Shown here: piece after piece, positions 1 through 6,686 of the stretch | How the letters are laid out: each line of letters opens with the position of its first letter | Position numbering within the stretch: the first letter of the stretch is position 1 | Origin: Gammaproteobacteria bacterium | GTDB lineage: Bacteria; Pseudomonadota; Gammaproteobacteria; SZUA-152 | DNA length: 7,569 nucleotides | Direction of reading: 5' to 3' | NCBI GenBank assembly: GCA_003229995.1 | Contig: QIGJ01000341.1 | Location: 1-7,569, forward strand | Position numbers and translations under genes: made by a program | The notes under the pieces: model-generated | The model's database searches: none | The model's input: only the letters and a program-made list of their open reading frames with translations | What the model was told of the DNA's origin: nothing

Positions 1-52
1 TTATTTGATTTTAAACGAGAGAAGGGTTAATTCATTAAACTGATTAATTAAC

Positions 53-562
53 TTAGCGGCCAAATTCTGCCAGGTTCAATGTTTTTATTTCGTCGATACT
101 GGAAGGAAGGTACTGTTTTAACATCTCGGCGATAACCTGAATATGTGGTATGAGTTGTGACTCCACCCACCAAGTATCCGAGGAGTAAGGCAAATAGTTA
201 CCTACTACTACAAACGTACAAATCAATACAACACCACAGGCACCACCAAAAACCAGACCTATCGCTCGATTGAGACCACTCAAACCACTTTTAGAGATCA
301 CATACGCAATCAGCGTACTAACAATGGCACCAAGAATCGTGACAGCAACGTATAAAATAATAAAGCTGACGGCGATCCTCAATGGTGCAATTGAAATATA
401 ATCCGTTAGCCAAACGGACATATTCGAAGTAAATAGCAGTGCGACAACACCCGCAGAAACCAAAGTTAATAAATACAGAGCGCCCCGCACGAAGCCAATC
501 CACAAACCGATCAATGAAAATAATATCACGAACCCAATTAAGATGAGATCGATCACAGCCAT
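53..562 (-). CDS. cvpA: CvpA family inner-membrane protein
   Basis: This encodes a 169-residue, mostly hydrophobic protein matching the CvpA family (colicin V production protein). CvpA is a small inner-membrane protein encoded next to purF and implicated in envelope homeostasis; its biochemical activity is not established. Four membrane segments are visible at about residues 4-24, 28-46, 62-88 and 100-120. A Gly-rich stretch opens the fourth, and a soluble amphipathic tail with a Trp-Trp pair (131-132) follows. I place the start at the ATG at 562, giving the usual family N-terminus MAVIDLILIG with a GGAA just upstream. An in-frame TTG at 571 would add three residues and cannot be excluded. 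The gene starts about 10 bp after the stop of the SPOR gene, so it is the next gene of the same operon. The 52 bases beyond its stop contain no recognisable purF start. Confidence 0.92.
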   Translation of the reverse strand: MAVIDLILIGFVILFSLIGLWIGFVRGALYLLTLVSAGVVALLFTSNMSVWLTDYISIAPLRIAVSFIILYVAVTILGAIVSTLIAYVISKSGLSGLNRAIGLVFGGACGVVLICTFVVVGNYLPYSSDTWWVESQLIPHIQVIAEMLKQYLPSSIDEIKTLNLAEFGR

Positions 563-572
563 TATTTCCAAT

Positions 573-1280
573 TCATTTCAACTCAACTAACATAGCTTGT
601 ATTTTTATTTGTTGTTCTATCTTGTTTTTTACTTTTTTAGCTTTGGCCTTTTCCATGTGCGGACCAACCCGGACACGAACCACTGTCTTGCCTCCGGAGC
701 TGCTTTTACTCACAAAAGCCCGATAACCTAATTGTTTCAGTTTTTTACGCAAACGTTCTGCATTTTCCCGCTGCCTAAAACTACCCACCTGTACAGCCCA
801 TGCTGAGGAGGATCCTATTTTGGCCAAAATAGTTTGCGGTTGAGCTTTAACAGGTGGGCTTACTCTTGCCGGAATCTCTGTTTTTATAGTTTCTATTGGC
901 GAAGCGACCACAGATTCAATAATGGCTACAGATTTTTGCTGACGTTCCGTATCCGATACAGGAGATAACGTGGTTCCAGGCAGAGCATTAACCGTTGTTT
1001 CTTCTTCAGCAGGCATACCAAGAGCCGGAGAAACCAACGTCTCGGAATCGGAATCAAACACGGCCTCACTTTGCACACTGTTACTGTTGTTATTGGACCA
1101 GGCCTTCAAATCTATGTTCGAAGTCTGCATCACCGTTTGTGGCTTAGGAGGAATAATCGACTCTTTTACCAGTATTTTTTCTTCATCAGGAGAGCTAAAC
1201 ATAGGTATCGCAATAATGCCTAGAGAAACAAGAACAACCCCGCCAACAATACGTTTCTTTAGTTTTTCATCCACCCGCAT
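573..1280 (-). CDS. dedD: DedD-like SPOR-domain cell division protein
   Basis: This is a 235-residue bitopic membrane protein. A short basic cytoplasmic N-terminus (Lys/Arg at 5-10) is followed by one transmembrane helix at about 11-29. A long low-complexity periplasmic linker rich in Ser, Pro, Thr and Glu (30-155) leads to a C-terminal SPOR domain at about 158-235. The SPOR domain begins with WAVQVGSF and contains the typical NAERLRKKLKQLGY helix and a VRVGP strand. SPOR domains bind denuded septal peptidoglycan, so the protein is expected at the division site. Its position between folC and cvpA is where dedD sits in enterics and pseudomonads. The linker is not conserved in the family, so the symbol rests on the SPOR domain, topology and position. 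An AAGAGGTGG ribosome binding site at 1282-1290 supports the ATG start. Confidence 0.9.
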   Translation of the reverse strand: MRVDEKLKKRIVGGVVLVSLGIIAIPMFSSPDEEKILVKESIIPPKPQTVMQTSNIDLKAWSNNNSNSVQSEAVFDSDSETLVSPALGMPAEEETTVNALPGTTLSPVSDTERQQKSVAIIESVVASPIETIKTEIPARVSPPVKAQPQTILAKIGSSSAWAVQVGSFRQRENAERLRKKLKQLGYRAFVSKSSSGGKTVVRVRVGPHMEKAKAKKVKNKIEQQIKIQAMLVELK

Positions 1281-1344
1281 ACCACCTCTTTCACCTTAAA
1301 TCAGCCTATATATTATGCCTCTAACACCGCCAAAAAGCACGCAT

Positions 1345-2637
1345 TCAATTTGCTCTGTTTTTATGCTCGGTCAAAAAAGCCGCCACCGTATAGGTTGACC
1401 CGCACACGACAATTCTATCCAAACTATCCGCCGCTGTTTCGGCTGCAGCATAAGCATCCGTTACATTATTAAAAGTTTGGGCCTTCGTATTCGGCAAGGC
1501 TGCGGTAAAGTCTGTTTTTAGACGCGCAATTAATGCGCCCCTGTCTACATGCAAACCACACAGGTACCAGTGGTCTACAACCTCAGACAAATTTTCCACA
1601 ACGCGGGTGATATCCTTATCGGCTAACATGCCCAGTATAAGGTGTGTTTTACCTTCGCAAAAATTTGTACTTAATGAGAGGGCTAATTGTTTTGCACTGT
1701 CCTCATTATGTGCAATATCAAGCAAGGTCTCTATTAAACTGGGCACCTGTTGATAGCGTCCTGTCAGTGATGCTTTGCTAAGCCCTTGACTTTGCTCTTC
1801 TGACGTAACCTTCAGCTGTTGTTCTAATAATTCAACAACCATTAATGCGGCGGCTGCATTCTGATATTGCACCGCACCAAACAAACCCGGCGGCGACAGT
1901 GTCTTTACCGGTTCGTTTTGCGACCACCATTGCCAGCTGCTTTTTTCACACTGATAATCAAAGTGTTGCCCTAGAACATGCAAGGGTGCGGATATAGAGT
2001 GCGCATGATCGGCAAGAGAGCGGGGTAAATCCCGGCTGCCAAAAACTGCGGGGATATCGGTTCTGAAAATACCGGCTTTTTCATACGCAATGGATTCGAC
2101 ATCATCGCCCAACCAATCGGTATGATCTAAGGAGATGGAGGTCACCACCGCAACATCAGGGTCGATGATATTAACTGCGTCCAGTCGACCGCCCAAACCA
2201 ACTTCAAGCAGAACAACATCCAGCGCAGCCACACGCATAAATAAATCCAATGCAGCTAAAGTGCCAAATTCAAAATAACTCAGAGGGATTTCAGCGCGTG
2301 CTTGTTCAATACGCGTAAATGATTCACACAGCAGTTCGTCGCTGCACTCACGCCCAGCTATACATATTCTCTCGTTGTAACGCAACATATGCGGTGAGGT
2401 ATAAGTGCCGACCTGGTACCCTGCCGCCGTGTAAATCGACTGTAAAAAAGCGACGGTAGAACCTTTTCCGTTGGTTCCCGCAATCGTAACTACCGGGCAA
2501 GGCATATTTTCAATACCCATGCGTTGCGCAACAACAGCGACACGTTCCAGACCTAAATCTATTGTTTGTGAATGTACACTGGATTGGTAAGCCAACCATT
2601 CACCCAGACTAAAGTTTTTGTAACCGTTCAGACCCAT
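1345..2637 (-). CDS. folC: Dihydrofolate synthase / folylpolyglutamate synthase
   Basis: This 430-residue protein belongs to the Mur-ligase-like family and acts in the cytosol. It adds glutamate to dihydropteroate and then extends the gamma-glutamyl tail of folates, using ATP. The P-loop GTNGKGS lies at 54-60, followed by TYTSPHMLRYNERI (78-91). The central LEVGLGGRLDAVN (144-156), the SLDHTDWLG metal/ATP region (169-177) and EKAGI with its conserved lysine (186-190) are all present. The C-terminal domain has GRYQ (293-296), DIAHN (307-311) and GMLADKD (336-342). One oddity is that the family DxAHNP motif reads DIAHNE, with Pro replaced by Glu. Length is normal. The upstream gap to accD is 198 bp, so this gene may have its own promoter. 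The ATG has only a poor ribosome binding site, but the N-terminus (LGEWLAY) fits homologues. Confidence 0.96.
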   Translation of the reverse strand: MGLNGYKNFSLGEWLAYQSSVHSQTIDLGLERVAVVAQRMGIENMPCPVVTIAGTNGKGSTVAFLQSIYTAAGYQVGTYTSPHMLRYNERICIAGRECSDELLCESFTRIEQARAEIPLSYFEFGTLAALDLFMRVAALDVVLLEVGLGGRLDAVNIIDPDVAVVTSISLDHTDWLGDDVESIAYEKAGIFRTDIPAVFGSRDLPRSLADHAHSISAPLHVLGQHFDYQCEKSSWQWWSQNEPVKTLSPPGLFGAVQYQNAAAALMVVELLEQQLKVTSEEQSQGLSKASLTGRYQQVPSLIETLLDIAHNEDSAKQLALSLSTNFCEGKTHLILGMLADKDITRVVENLSEVVDHWYLCGLHVDRGALIARLKTDFTAALPNTKAQTFNNVTDAYAAAETAADSLDRIVVCGSTYTVAAFLTEHKNRAN

Positions 2638-2835
2638 CCTGTTGTCACCATTTCCGCGTTAACAATTGATCATTTACATTTGACCCTTTCCGTACCTCCC
2701 TGTACTACACGGCATTTGAACGTCCTGTTCGGCATAAACTCACATTTTTAGCCTTGAACCGATAACAACAGAAAGGGTCTGAACGGTTACAAGTTTTGTG
2801 TTCATTAAGGAACGTGTACGTTCCTAATTGGGCCG
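2638..2835. other. accD-folC intergenic gap with two inverted repeats
   Basis: This is the only long break inside the minus-strand cluster (198 bp). A compact palindrome lies at 2808-2825, just after the accD stop. A 9-bp inverted repeat (GACCCTTTC at 2682-2690, GAAAGGGTC at 2771-2779) spans 80 bp. A CGGCAT hexamer occurs at 2710 and 2730. I see no convincing -35/-10 pair and no coding potential. The gap could hold a folC promoter, an internal attenuator or simply unconstrained spacer; the sequence alone does not decide. Confidence 0.5.
2808..2825 (-). repeat. Palindrome just after accD (weak terminator or operator)
   Basis: AGGAACG, then TGTA, then CGTTCCT gives a 7-bp perfect stem with a tetranucleotide loop, 10 bp beyond the accD stop codon. 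Read on the minus strand the stem is followed by TTAATG rather than a run of T, so it is not a classic intrinsic terminator. It could slow or partly stop transcription between accD and folC, protect the 3' end of the upstream mRNA, or be a protein-binding dyad. Confidence 0.35.
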
Positions 2836-3696
2836 TTACGGCTCCGGTCTGCCGCACAGCTTGGACAGCAGACTGGATACTTGATCACGCATCTCGCGAC
2901 GATCAACAATCATATCCAATACCCCATGATCTAACAAAAAGTCGCTGCGCTGAAAACCTGCGGGCAGCGTTTCTCTCACTGTTTGCTCAATAACTCGCGG
3001 CCCAGCAAAACCAATCAAAGCATTGGGTTCGGCTATATTAATATCACCCAGCATGGCCAAACTTGCAGAGACCCCTCCCATGGTGGGATCAGTCATAATT
3101 GAAACATAAGGAATACTGCGCGCCTGCATTTCGGCCAATATGGCGCTTGTTTTAGCCATTTGCATTAAAGAAAACAAAGCTTCTTGCATGCGCGCACCGC
3201 CACTTGCTGAAAAACAAACCAAAGGAATGTTTTTCTCTATGCTAACTTGCGCGCCGCGTACGAATCGCTCGCCGACAACCGAACCCATCGACCCACCCAT
3301 AAAACGAAACTCAAATGCGGCAGCCACCAAGGGCAGCCCCTTAACCGTTCCTTGCATGACAACCAAAGCATCGGTTTCATTGGTGTTCTTTTGCGCTTGC
3401 GTAAGCCGATCTTTATATTTCTTACTGTCCTTGAACTTAAGCACATCGACGGGTTCAAGATCCCCTGCAATTTCAATGCGTTCATCAGGATCCAGAAAGC
3501 CATCCAAACGACGTCGCGCACCAATCCTCATATGGTGGTTACACTTTGGACAAACATCGGCATTGCGTTCCAGTTCTACGCGATACAAAATTGCCCGACA
3601 ATCGTCACATTTTGTCCAAAGCCCTTCTGGCACATTTTTTTTCTGATTCCCACCCGTCTGGATTTTTGAAGGAATCAATTTCTCAAACCAACTCAT
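2836..3696 (-). CDS. accD: Acetyl-CoA carboxylase, carboxyltransferase beta subunit
   Basis: This 286-residue cytosolic subunit pairs with AccA to move the carboxyl group from carboxybiotin to acetyl-CoA. The product is malonyl-CoA, the first committed precursor of fatty acids. The N-terminal four-cysteine zinc finger is complete (Cys30, Cys33, Cys49, Cys52). The crotonase-like core follows, with [20 protein letters not shown], then [12 protein letters not shown] and [17 protein letters not shown], ending in [15 protein letters not shown]. The protein starts MSWFEKL and stops shortly after the core, lacking the acidic tail of the 304-residue E. coli protein. It follows trpA by 42 bp. The accD-folC order is conserved across proteobacteria. 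No key residue is missing. Confidence 0.98.
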   Translation of the reverse strand: MSWFEKLIPSKIQTGGNQKKNVPEGLWTKCDDCRAILYRVELERNADVCPKCNHHMRIGARRRLDGFLDPDERIEIAGDLEPVDVLKFKDSKKYKDRLTQAQKNTNETDALVVMQGTVKGLPLVAAAFEFRFMGGSMGSVVGERFVRGAQVSIEKNIPLVCFSASGGARMQEALFSLMQMAKTSAILAEMQARSIPYVSIMTDPTMGGVSASLAMLGDINIAEPNALIGFAGPRVIEQTVRETLPAGFQRSDFLLDHGVLDMIVDRREMRDQVSSLLSKLCGRPEP

Positions 3697-3738
3697 ATCT
3701 CTGCTTTACCGATTTTTATTATAATTTAGTAGGAATTA

Positions 3739-4545
3739 CTAATTGTTATCCATTGCCTCACGCATTGAGCGTAACAGCGTAGCCACTGCCGGCGCTATCT
3801 TTTTTGGCAAAGCCTCATTATCCGAAAATAATTTCACCACCGCGCTGCCAACCACTACAGCATCAGCAACGTTCGCCACTTTTGCCGCAGTCTCAGCATT
3901 TTTAATACCAAACCCGACGCCAACGGGCAAATCCGTAAAAGAACGGATATGGGCGGCTTTTTTTGTTACTGACGCAACATCCAACATGGAGGCACCGGTA
4001 ACCCCTTTTAACGAGACATAATAAATAAAACCCCGCGATGCCTTGCAAATGCGCTGCATTCTTTCTTCAGTTGTCGTGGGTGCGATCAAAAAAATGGGGG
4101 CCAGATCAACATCACTAAAAGCCGACAACAATTCAGAACCTTCTTCTGGCGGCAAATCAACGGTTAACACGCCATCCACACCCGCCTGTTGTGCCGCCTG
4201 CGCAAATTGGAGATAACCCATTGCTTCCACAGGATTTAAATAACCCATCAGTATAATGGGTGTGTTTTGATTCGTTGCGCGAAAATTTTTCACTACCATA
4301 AAAACATCTTGCATCGTCGTTTTGCGCCTCAAGGCACGCTCGCATGCGGCTTGAATCACCGGGCCATCGGCCATGGGGTCGGAAAAAGGAACGCCCAGTT
4401 CAATCACATCGGCGCCCGCTTTAACCATGGCATGCATCACTTCAACCGTTACGCCAGGAACAGGGTCGCCGGCCATCAGATAGGGAATCAAAGCGGTTCG
4501 CCCTTGCTTTTTCAGTTCGGCAAAACAAGTGTCGATACGATTCAT
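3739..4545 (-). CDS. trpA: Tryptophan synthase alpha subunit
   Basis: This 268-residue TIM-barrel subunit cleaves indole-3-glycerol phosphate to indole and glyceraldehyde-3-phosphate, and passes indole to TrpB through the inter-subunit tunnel. The two catalytic acids sit at the same numbers as in the enteric enzyme: Glu49 in [11 protein letters not shown] and Asp60 in ADGPVIQ. Also present are LMGYLNPV (99-106), the mobile loop 6 region around [12 protein letters not shown] (175-186), and the phosphate-binding GFGI (211-214) and GSAVV (233-237). Its ATG overlaps the trpB TGA in an ATGA, the usual sign of translational coupling that keeps the two subunits equimolar. It is full length with no anomaly. 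Confidence 0.98.
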   Translation of the reverse strand: MNRIDTCFAELKKQGRTALIPYLMAGDPVPGVTVEVMHAMVKAGADVIELGVPFSDPMADGPVIQAACERALRRKTTMQDVFMVVKNFRATNQNTPIILMGYLNPVEAMGYLQFAQAAQQAGVDGVLTVDLPPEEGSELLSAFSDVDLAPIFLIAPTTTEERMQRICKASRGFIYYVSLKGVTGASMLDVASVTKKAAHIRSFTDLPVGVGFGIKNAETAAKVANVADAVVVGSAVVKLFSDNEALPKKIAPAVATLLRSMREAMDNN

Positions 4546-5762
4546 AATTTTATTCCATCTCGCGCGGCAACGGTATGCATATCTTTATCACCTCGACCCG
4601 ATAAATTTACCAAAACAACCTGGTCTTTGTTCATGTTTGCTGCAAGTTTTTCCGCATGCGCCAAGGCATGACTGGATTCTAATGCCGGCATAATACCCTC
4701 TTTACGGGTCAACGTATGAAATGCAGCCACGGCTTCATCATCATTAATAGCAACATAATTGACTCGCCCGGTATCTTTTAACCAGGCGTGTTCTGGGCCA
4801 ACGCCTGGATAATCCAGGCCCGCAGAAACAGAATGCGTTTCGATAATTTGACCATGGTCATCTTCCACCAAGTAGGTACGATTGCCATGTAAAACACCTG
4901 GCCGACCTGCACATAAAGGCGCAGCATGACGACCTGACGCAATCCCTTCTCCACCCCCTTCAACGCCGTAGATCGCAACTTCTTTATCATCCAGGAAAGG
5001 ATGAAACAAACCGATGGCATTGGAACCGCCACCCACGCAGGCGACCAGGGCATCCGGTAGTTTACCGGTCATGTCCAGCATTTGTTGTCGCGCTTCACGA
5101 CCAATAATGGTTTGAAAATCGCGCACCATTTGCGGATAAGGATGCGGACCGGCAACCGTACCAATAATATAAAAGGTATTGTCGACATTTGTAACCCAAT
5201 CGCGCATGGCTTCATTCAGCGCATCTTTTAAGGTGCGTGAACCTGAAGTAACCGGAATCACTTCCGCACCCAACAAACGCATACGATAAACATTGGTTGC
5301 CTGACGCTCTATATCTTCGGCACCCATGTACACCACACACTCCATACCAAAGCGTGCCGCAACGGTCGCAGCAGCCACACCATGCTGGCCTGCACCGGTT
5401 TCAGCAATAACTCGTTTTTTACCCATATGCCGTGCAATCAGCGCCTGACCTACCGTGTTGTTAATTTTATGCGCGCCGGTATGATTGAGATCTTCACGCT
5501 TTAAATAAAGCTGCGCACCGCCTACCGCTTCACTCCAACGTTCGGCATGATAAACAGGAGAGGGACGACCTACAAAATGGGTTAAATCCCAATCAAGATC
5601 TTTGATGAACTGAGGATCGACCCGCAGCGACTCATAGGCCAAGCGTAACTCTTCAATGGGCGCCATCAGGGTTTCTGCTATAAACAAACCACCATAAGGC
5701 CCAAAATGGCCTCGCTCATCAGGCAAACTTTCTGTTGTACTATTCTTTTGACTTAATGACAC
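4542..5762 (-). CDS. trpB: Tryptophan synthase beta subunit
   Basis: This 406-residue PLP enzyme condenses indole with L-serine to give L-tryptophan in the TrpA2B2 complex. The PLP lysine is Lys99 in HTGAHKINN. The catalytic glutamate lies in ETGAGQHG (Glu121). The PLP phosphate loop is GGGSNAIG (244-251), and SGRGDKD (388-394) closes the site. [19 protein letters not shown] is fully conserved. The start is a GTG at 5762, chosen because AAGAGG at 5771-5776 sits 8 bases upstream. It overlaps the 3' end of trpF by 23 bp. An in-frame TTG at codon 13 would give a shorter N-terminus nearer to some homologues, but it lacks such a site. The gene is intact. Confidence 0.98.
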   Translation of the reverse strand: MSLSQKNSTTESLPDERGHFGPYGGLFIAETLMAPIEELRLAYESLRVDPQFIKDLDWDLTHFVGRPSPVYHAERWSEAVGGAQLYLKREDLNHTGAHKINNTVGQALIARHMGKKRVIAETGAGQHGVAAATVAARFGMECVVYMGAEDIERQATNVYRMRLLGAEVIPVTSGSRTLKDALNEAMRDWVTNVDNTFYIIGTVAGPHPYPQMVRDFQTIIGREARQQMLDMTGKLPDALVACVGGGSNAIGLFHPFLDDKEVAIYGVEGGGEGIASGRHAAPLCAGRPGVLHGNRTYLVEDDHGQIIETHSVSAGLDYPGVGPEHAWLKDTGRVNYVAINDDEAVAAFHTLTRKEGIMPALESSHALAHAEKLAANMNKDQVVLVNLSGRGDKDMHTVAARDGIKL

Positions 5763-6351
5763 GTGTTACACCTCTTAGAAATGCCGCCATTTTGGCCGCA
5801 TCTTTTAATCCTTTGCTCAATTCTACGCCGCCACTTACATCAACCGCAAAAGGGGATGTTTGATTAATGGCTTCAATAACATTATAAATAAGCGGTTTCG
5901 ATGTATGCAGAGGAAACAAGCCCCAATCAAATTGCTGCCCCGTACCACCATGCAGTCGCGGATGAAAAGCATCCAGCAGCAGCCCTGAAGCACCTGCATA
6001 ATCAATGCAAAGCTGCGATATATCAGTATCCGCCTGCATTCTAATCGCTTTAATATAAGGTTTATTATATAGCTGACACTGTGCTGGAGTTTCATCACCA
6101 TGAAACTGCAACACATCAAGCGGCACGGTTTCTAAGACAGTTCGAACCTCCCTTTCTGTCGCATTCACAAACAATCCAACCGTGGTGACAAAGGGCGGCA
6201 AGGCCGCAACAATTTTTCTGGCTTGCAACGCGGTAACCGCTCTGGGACTAGGGGGATAAAACACCAAACCAATGGCATCCACCCCTAATTTCGCCGCCAG
6301 CACACCATCTTCAGGCCGAGTAATACCACAAATTTTCGTTCTTACGCGCAC
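5740..6351 (-). CDS. trpF: Phosphoribosylanthranilate isomerase lacking the beta-7 phosphate loop
   Basis: TrpF is a cytosolic TIM-barrel enzyme that converts N-(5'-phosphoribosyl)anthranilate to CdRP, two steps before tryptophan synthase. The 203-residue product has the N-terminal KICGIT with catalytic Cys8, [10 protein letters not shown] (28-37), LQFHGDE (81-87), the general acid Asp127 in [16 protein letters not shown] (134-143) and DVSGGVE (171-177). Between these last two the family has a strand and loop of the form P-L-[IV]-L-A-G-G-L-x-P-[DE]-N-V. Here it reads PLIYNVIEA (153-161), so the Gly-Gly phosphate-binding loop is gone. The rest aligns without frameshift, consistent with loss of 21 bp in frame. 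The enzyme may be inactive or impaired. The start is a GTG at 6351 with a poor ribosome binding site (AGG); the N-terminus fits the family and no upstream ATG is in frame. Confidence 0.93.
   Translation of the reverse strand: MRVRTKICGITRPEDGVLAAKLGVDAIGLVFYPPSPRAVTALQARKIVAALPPFVTTVGLFVNATEREVRTVLETVPLDVLQFHGDETPAQCQLYNKPYIKAIRMQADTDISQLCIDYAGASGLLLDAFHPRLHGGTGQQFDWGLFPLHTSKPLIYNVIEAINQTSPFAVDVSGGVELSKGLKDAAKMAAFLRGVTRVIKSKE
5771..5776 (-). promoter_or_regulatory. Ribosome binding site deciding the trpB GTG start
   Basis: AAGAGG on the minus strand, 8 bases before the GTG at 5762, lies inside the trpF coding sequence. It supports a GTG start with a 23-bp overlap of trpF. Confidence 0.6.
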
Positions 6352-6373
6352 ATCATACCTATAAAAAGGGATT

Positions 6374-6379
6374 ATTCTA
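6374..6379 (-). promoter_or_regulatory. Candidate -10 box for the trpF operon
   Basis: TAGAAT on the minus strand lies 22 bp upstream of the trpF GTG. The nearest -35-like hexamer is TTTACT, with a long 19-bp spacer inside the octamer repeat. The match is weak and based on consensus alone. Confidence 0.25.
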
Positions 6380-6385
6380 ACAAAC

Positions 6386-6416
6386 TAAGAAGTAAAGAAG
6401 TAAAGAAGTAAGAAAG
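6386..6416. repeat. Octamer tandem repeat TAAAGAAG
   Basis: TAAGAAG, TAAAGAAG, TAAAGAAG and TAAGAAAG follow one another, giving two perfect and two imperfect units of an 8-bp repeat. The tract lies 35-65 bp upstream of trpF, where its promoter is expected. Such short tracts can change length by slippage. Confidence 0.75.
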
Positions 6417-6493
6417 TAGCAGTGGAAACTGAAAGGTGTTCTCAATTATTTAAGGTACAACTGCGTATTCCGTGCCATCTTGAACACCCGTTC

Positions 6494-6553
6494 CGGGCTT
6501 GATGATGAACACTTTTTCCTGATCTTCGGAATAGGTGTTCATCATCAAGCCCG
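6494..6553. repeat. 19-bp perfect inverted repeat with 22-nt loop
   Basis: The left arm (6494-6512) begins CGGGCTTGATG and the right arm (6535-6553) ends CATCAAGCCCG; the two are exact reverse complements over 19 bp. The spacer at 6513-6534 starts with a short T run. The structure could form a very stable RNA hairpin or DNA cruciform. It is not placed at the end of any recognised gene, so a simple terminator role is unlikely. I do not recognise it as a known element. Confidence 0.85.
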
Positions 6554-6575
6554 AAATTATTGCTTAATTTATAGC

Positions 6576-6606
6576 CTAATCTACCGCTATTACGAATAGA
6601 GATTAG
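6576..6606. repeat. Nested palindrome upstream of the lipoprotein promoter
   Basis: CTAATCT (6576-6582) pairs with AGATTAG (6600-6606). Inside, CTATT (6587-6591) pairs with AATAG (6595-6599) around an ACG loop, leaving only a 4-base ACCG bulge on the left. It ends 24 bp before the TATAAT box, so it may be an operator or activator site for the plus-strand gene. This role is inferred from position. Confidence 0.5.
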
Positions 6607-6630
6607 TATCTTAAATGTAATAGCCCTAAC

Positions 6631-6636
6631 TATAAT
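6631..6636 (+). promoter_or_regulatory. Consensus -10 box for the lipoprotein gene
   Basis: A perfect TATAAT lies 50 bp before the ATG at 6687, implying a short leader. No good -35 hexamer is found 16-18 bp upstream (best is about 2 of 6 matches), so the promoter may need an activator or the match may be chance in AT-rich DNA. Confidence 0.4.
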
Positions 6637-6675
6637 CTCAGGGTCTTATTTCGGCTCCTTAAATAAACGAATACT

Positions 6676-6680
6676 AGGAA
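6676..6680 (+). promoter_or_regulatory. Ribosome binding site of the lipoprotein gene
   Basis: AGGAA sits 6 bases before the ATG at 6687 and supports that start, which places a well-formed lipoprotein signal peptide at the N-terminus. Confidence 0.7.
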
Positions 6681-6686
6681 ATTTGC

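Larger units (their letters stand above)
6352..6686. other. Divergent intergenic region between trpF and the lipoprotein gene
   Basis: This is an AT-rich 335-bp stretch with no convincing gene. From left to right it holds a weak trpF promoter candidate, an octamer tandem repeat (6386-6416), a 19-bp perfect inverted repeat (6494-6553), a nested palindrome (6576-6606), a TATAAT box (6631-6636) and a ribosome binding site (6676-6680). No Trp-rich leader peptide or attenuator for trpF is visible. A 31-codon minus-strand open stretch (6450-6545) is described under findings. Confidence 0.7.

Noticed and set aside
1..52. Start of purF after cvpA
   Set aside because: The minus strand here is AT-rich and shows no Met-Cys-Gly start typical of PurF; purF is only expected further out.
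562..571. TTG at 571 as the cvpA start
   Set aside because: The ATG at 562 gives the usual family N-terminus; the TTG lies against the dedD stop without a proper ribosome binding site. Not fully excluded.
970..1299. A 109-codon plus-strand open frame
   Set aside because: It is antisense to the low-complexity linker and membrane segment of the SPOR gene; the minus frame has a clear domain and ribosome binding site.
3726..3742. TTAGTA-GGAAT-TACTAA inverted repeat at the trpA stop as a terminator
   Set aside because: The stem is only 6 bp and AT-rich with no T run, and accD follows 42 bp later in the same operon.
3140..3782. Several plus-strand and out-of-frame minus-strand open frames over accD and the trpA end
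   Set aside because: All overlap a full-length, motif-complete accD or the end of trpA, and none has recognisable domains.
6352..6440. Tryptophan attenuator or leader peptide before trpF
   Set aside because: No short open frame with repeated Trp codons and no paired terminator/antiterminator hairpins were found.
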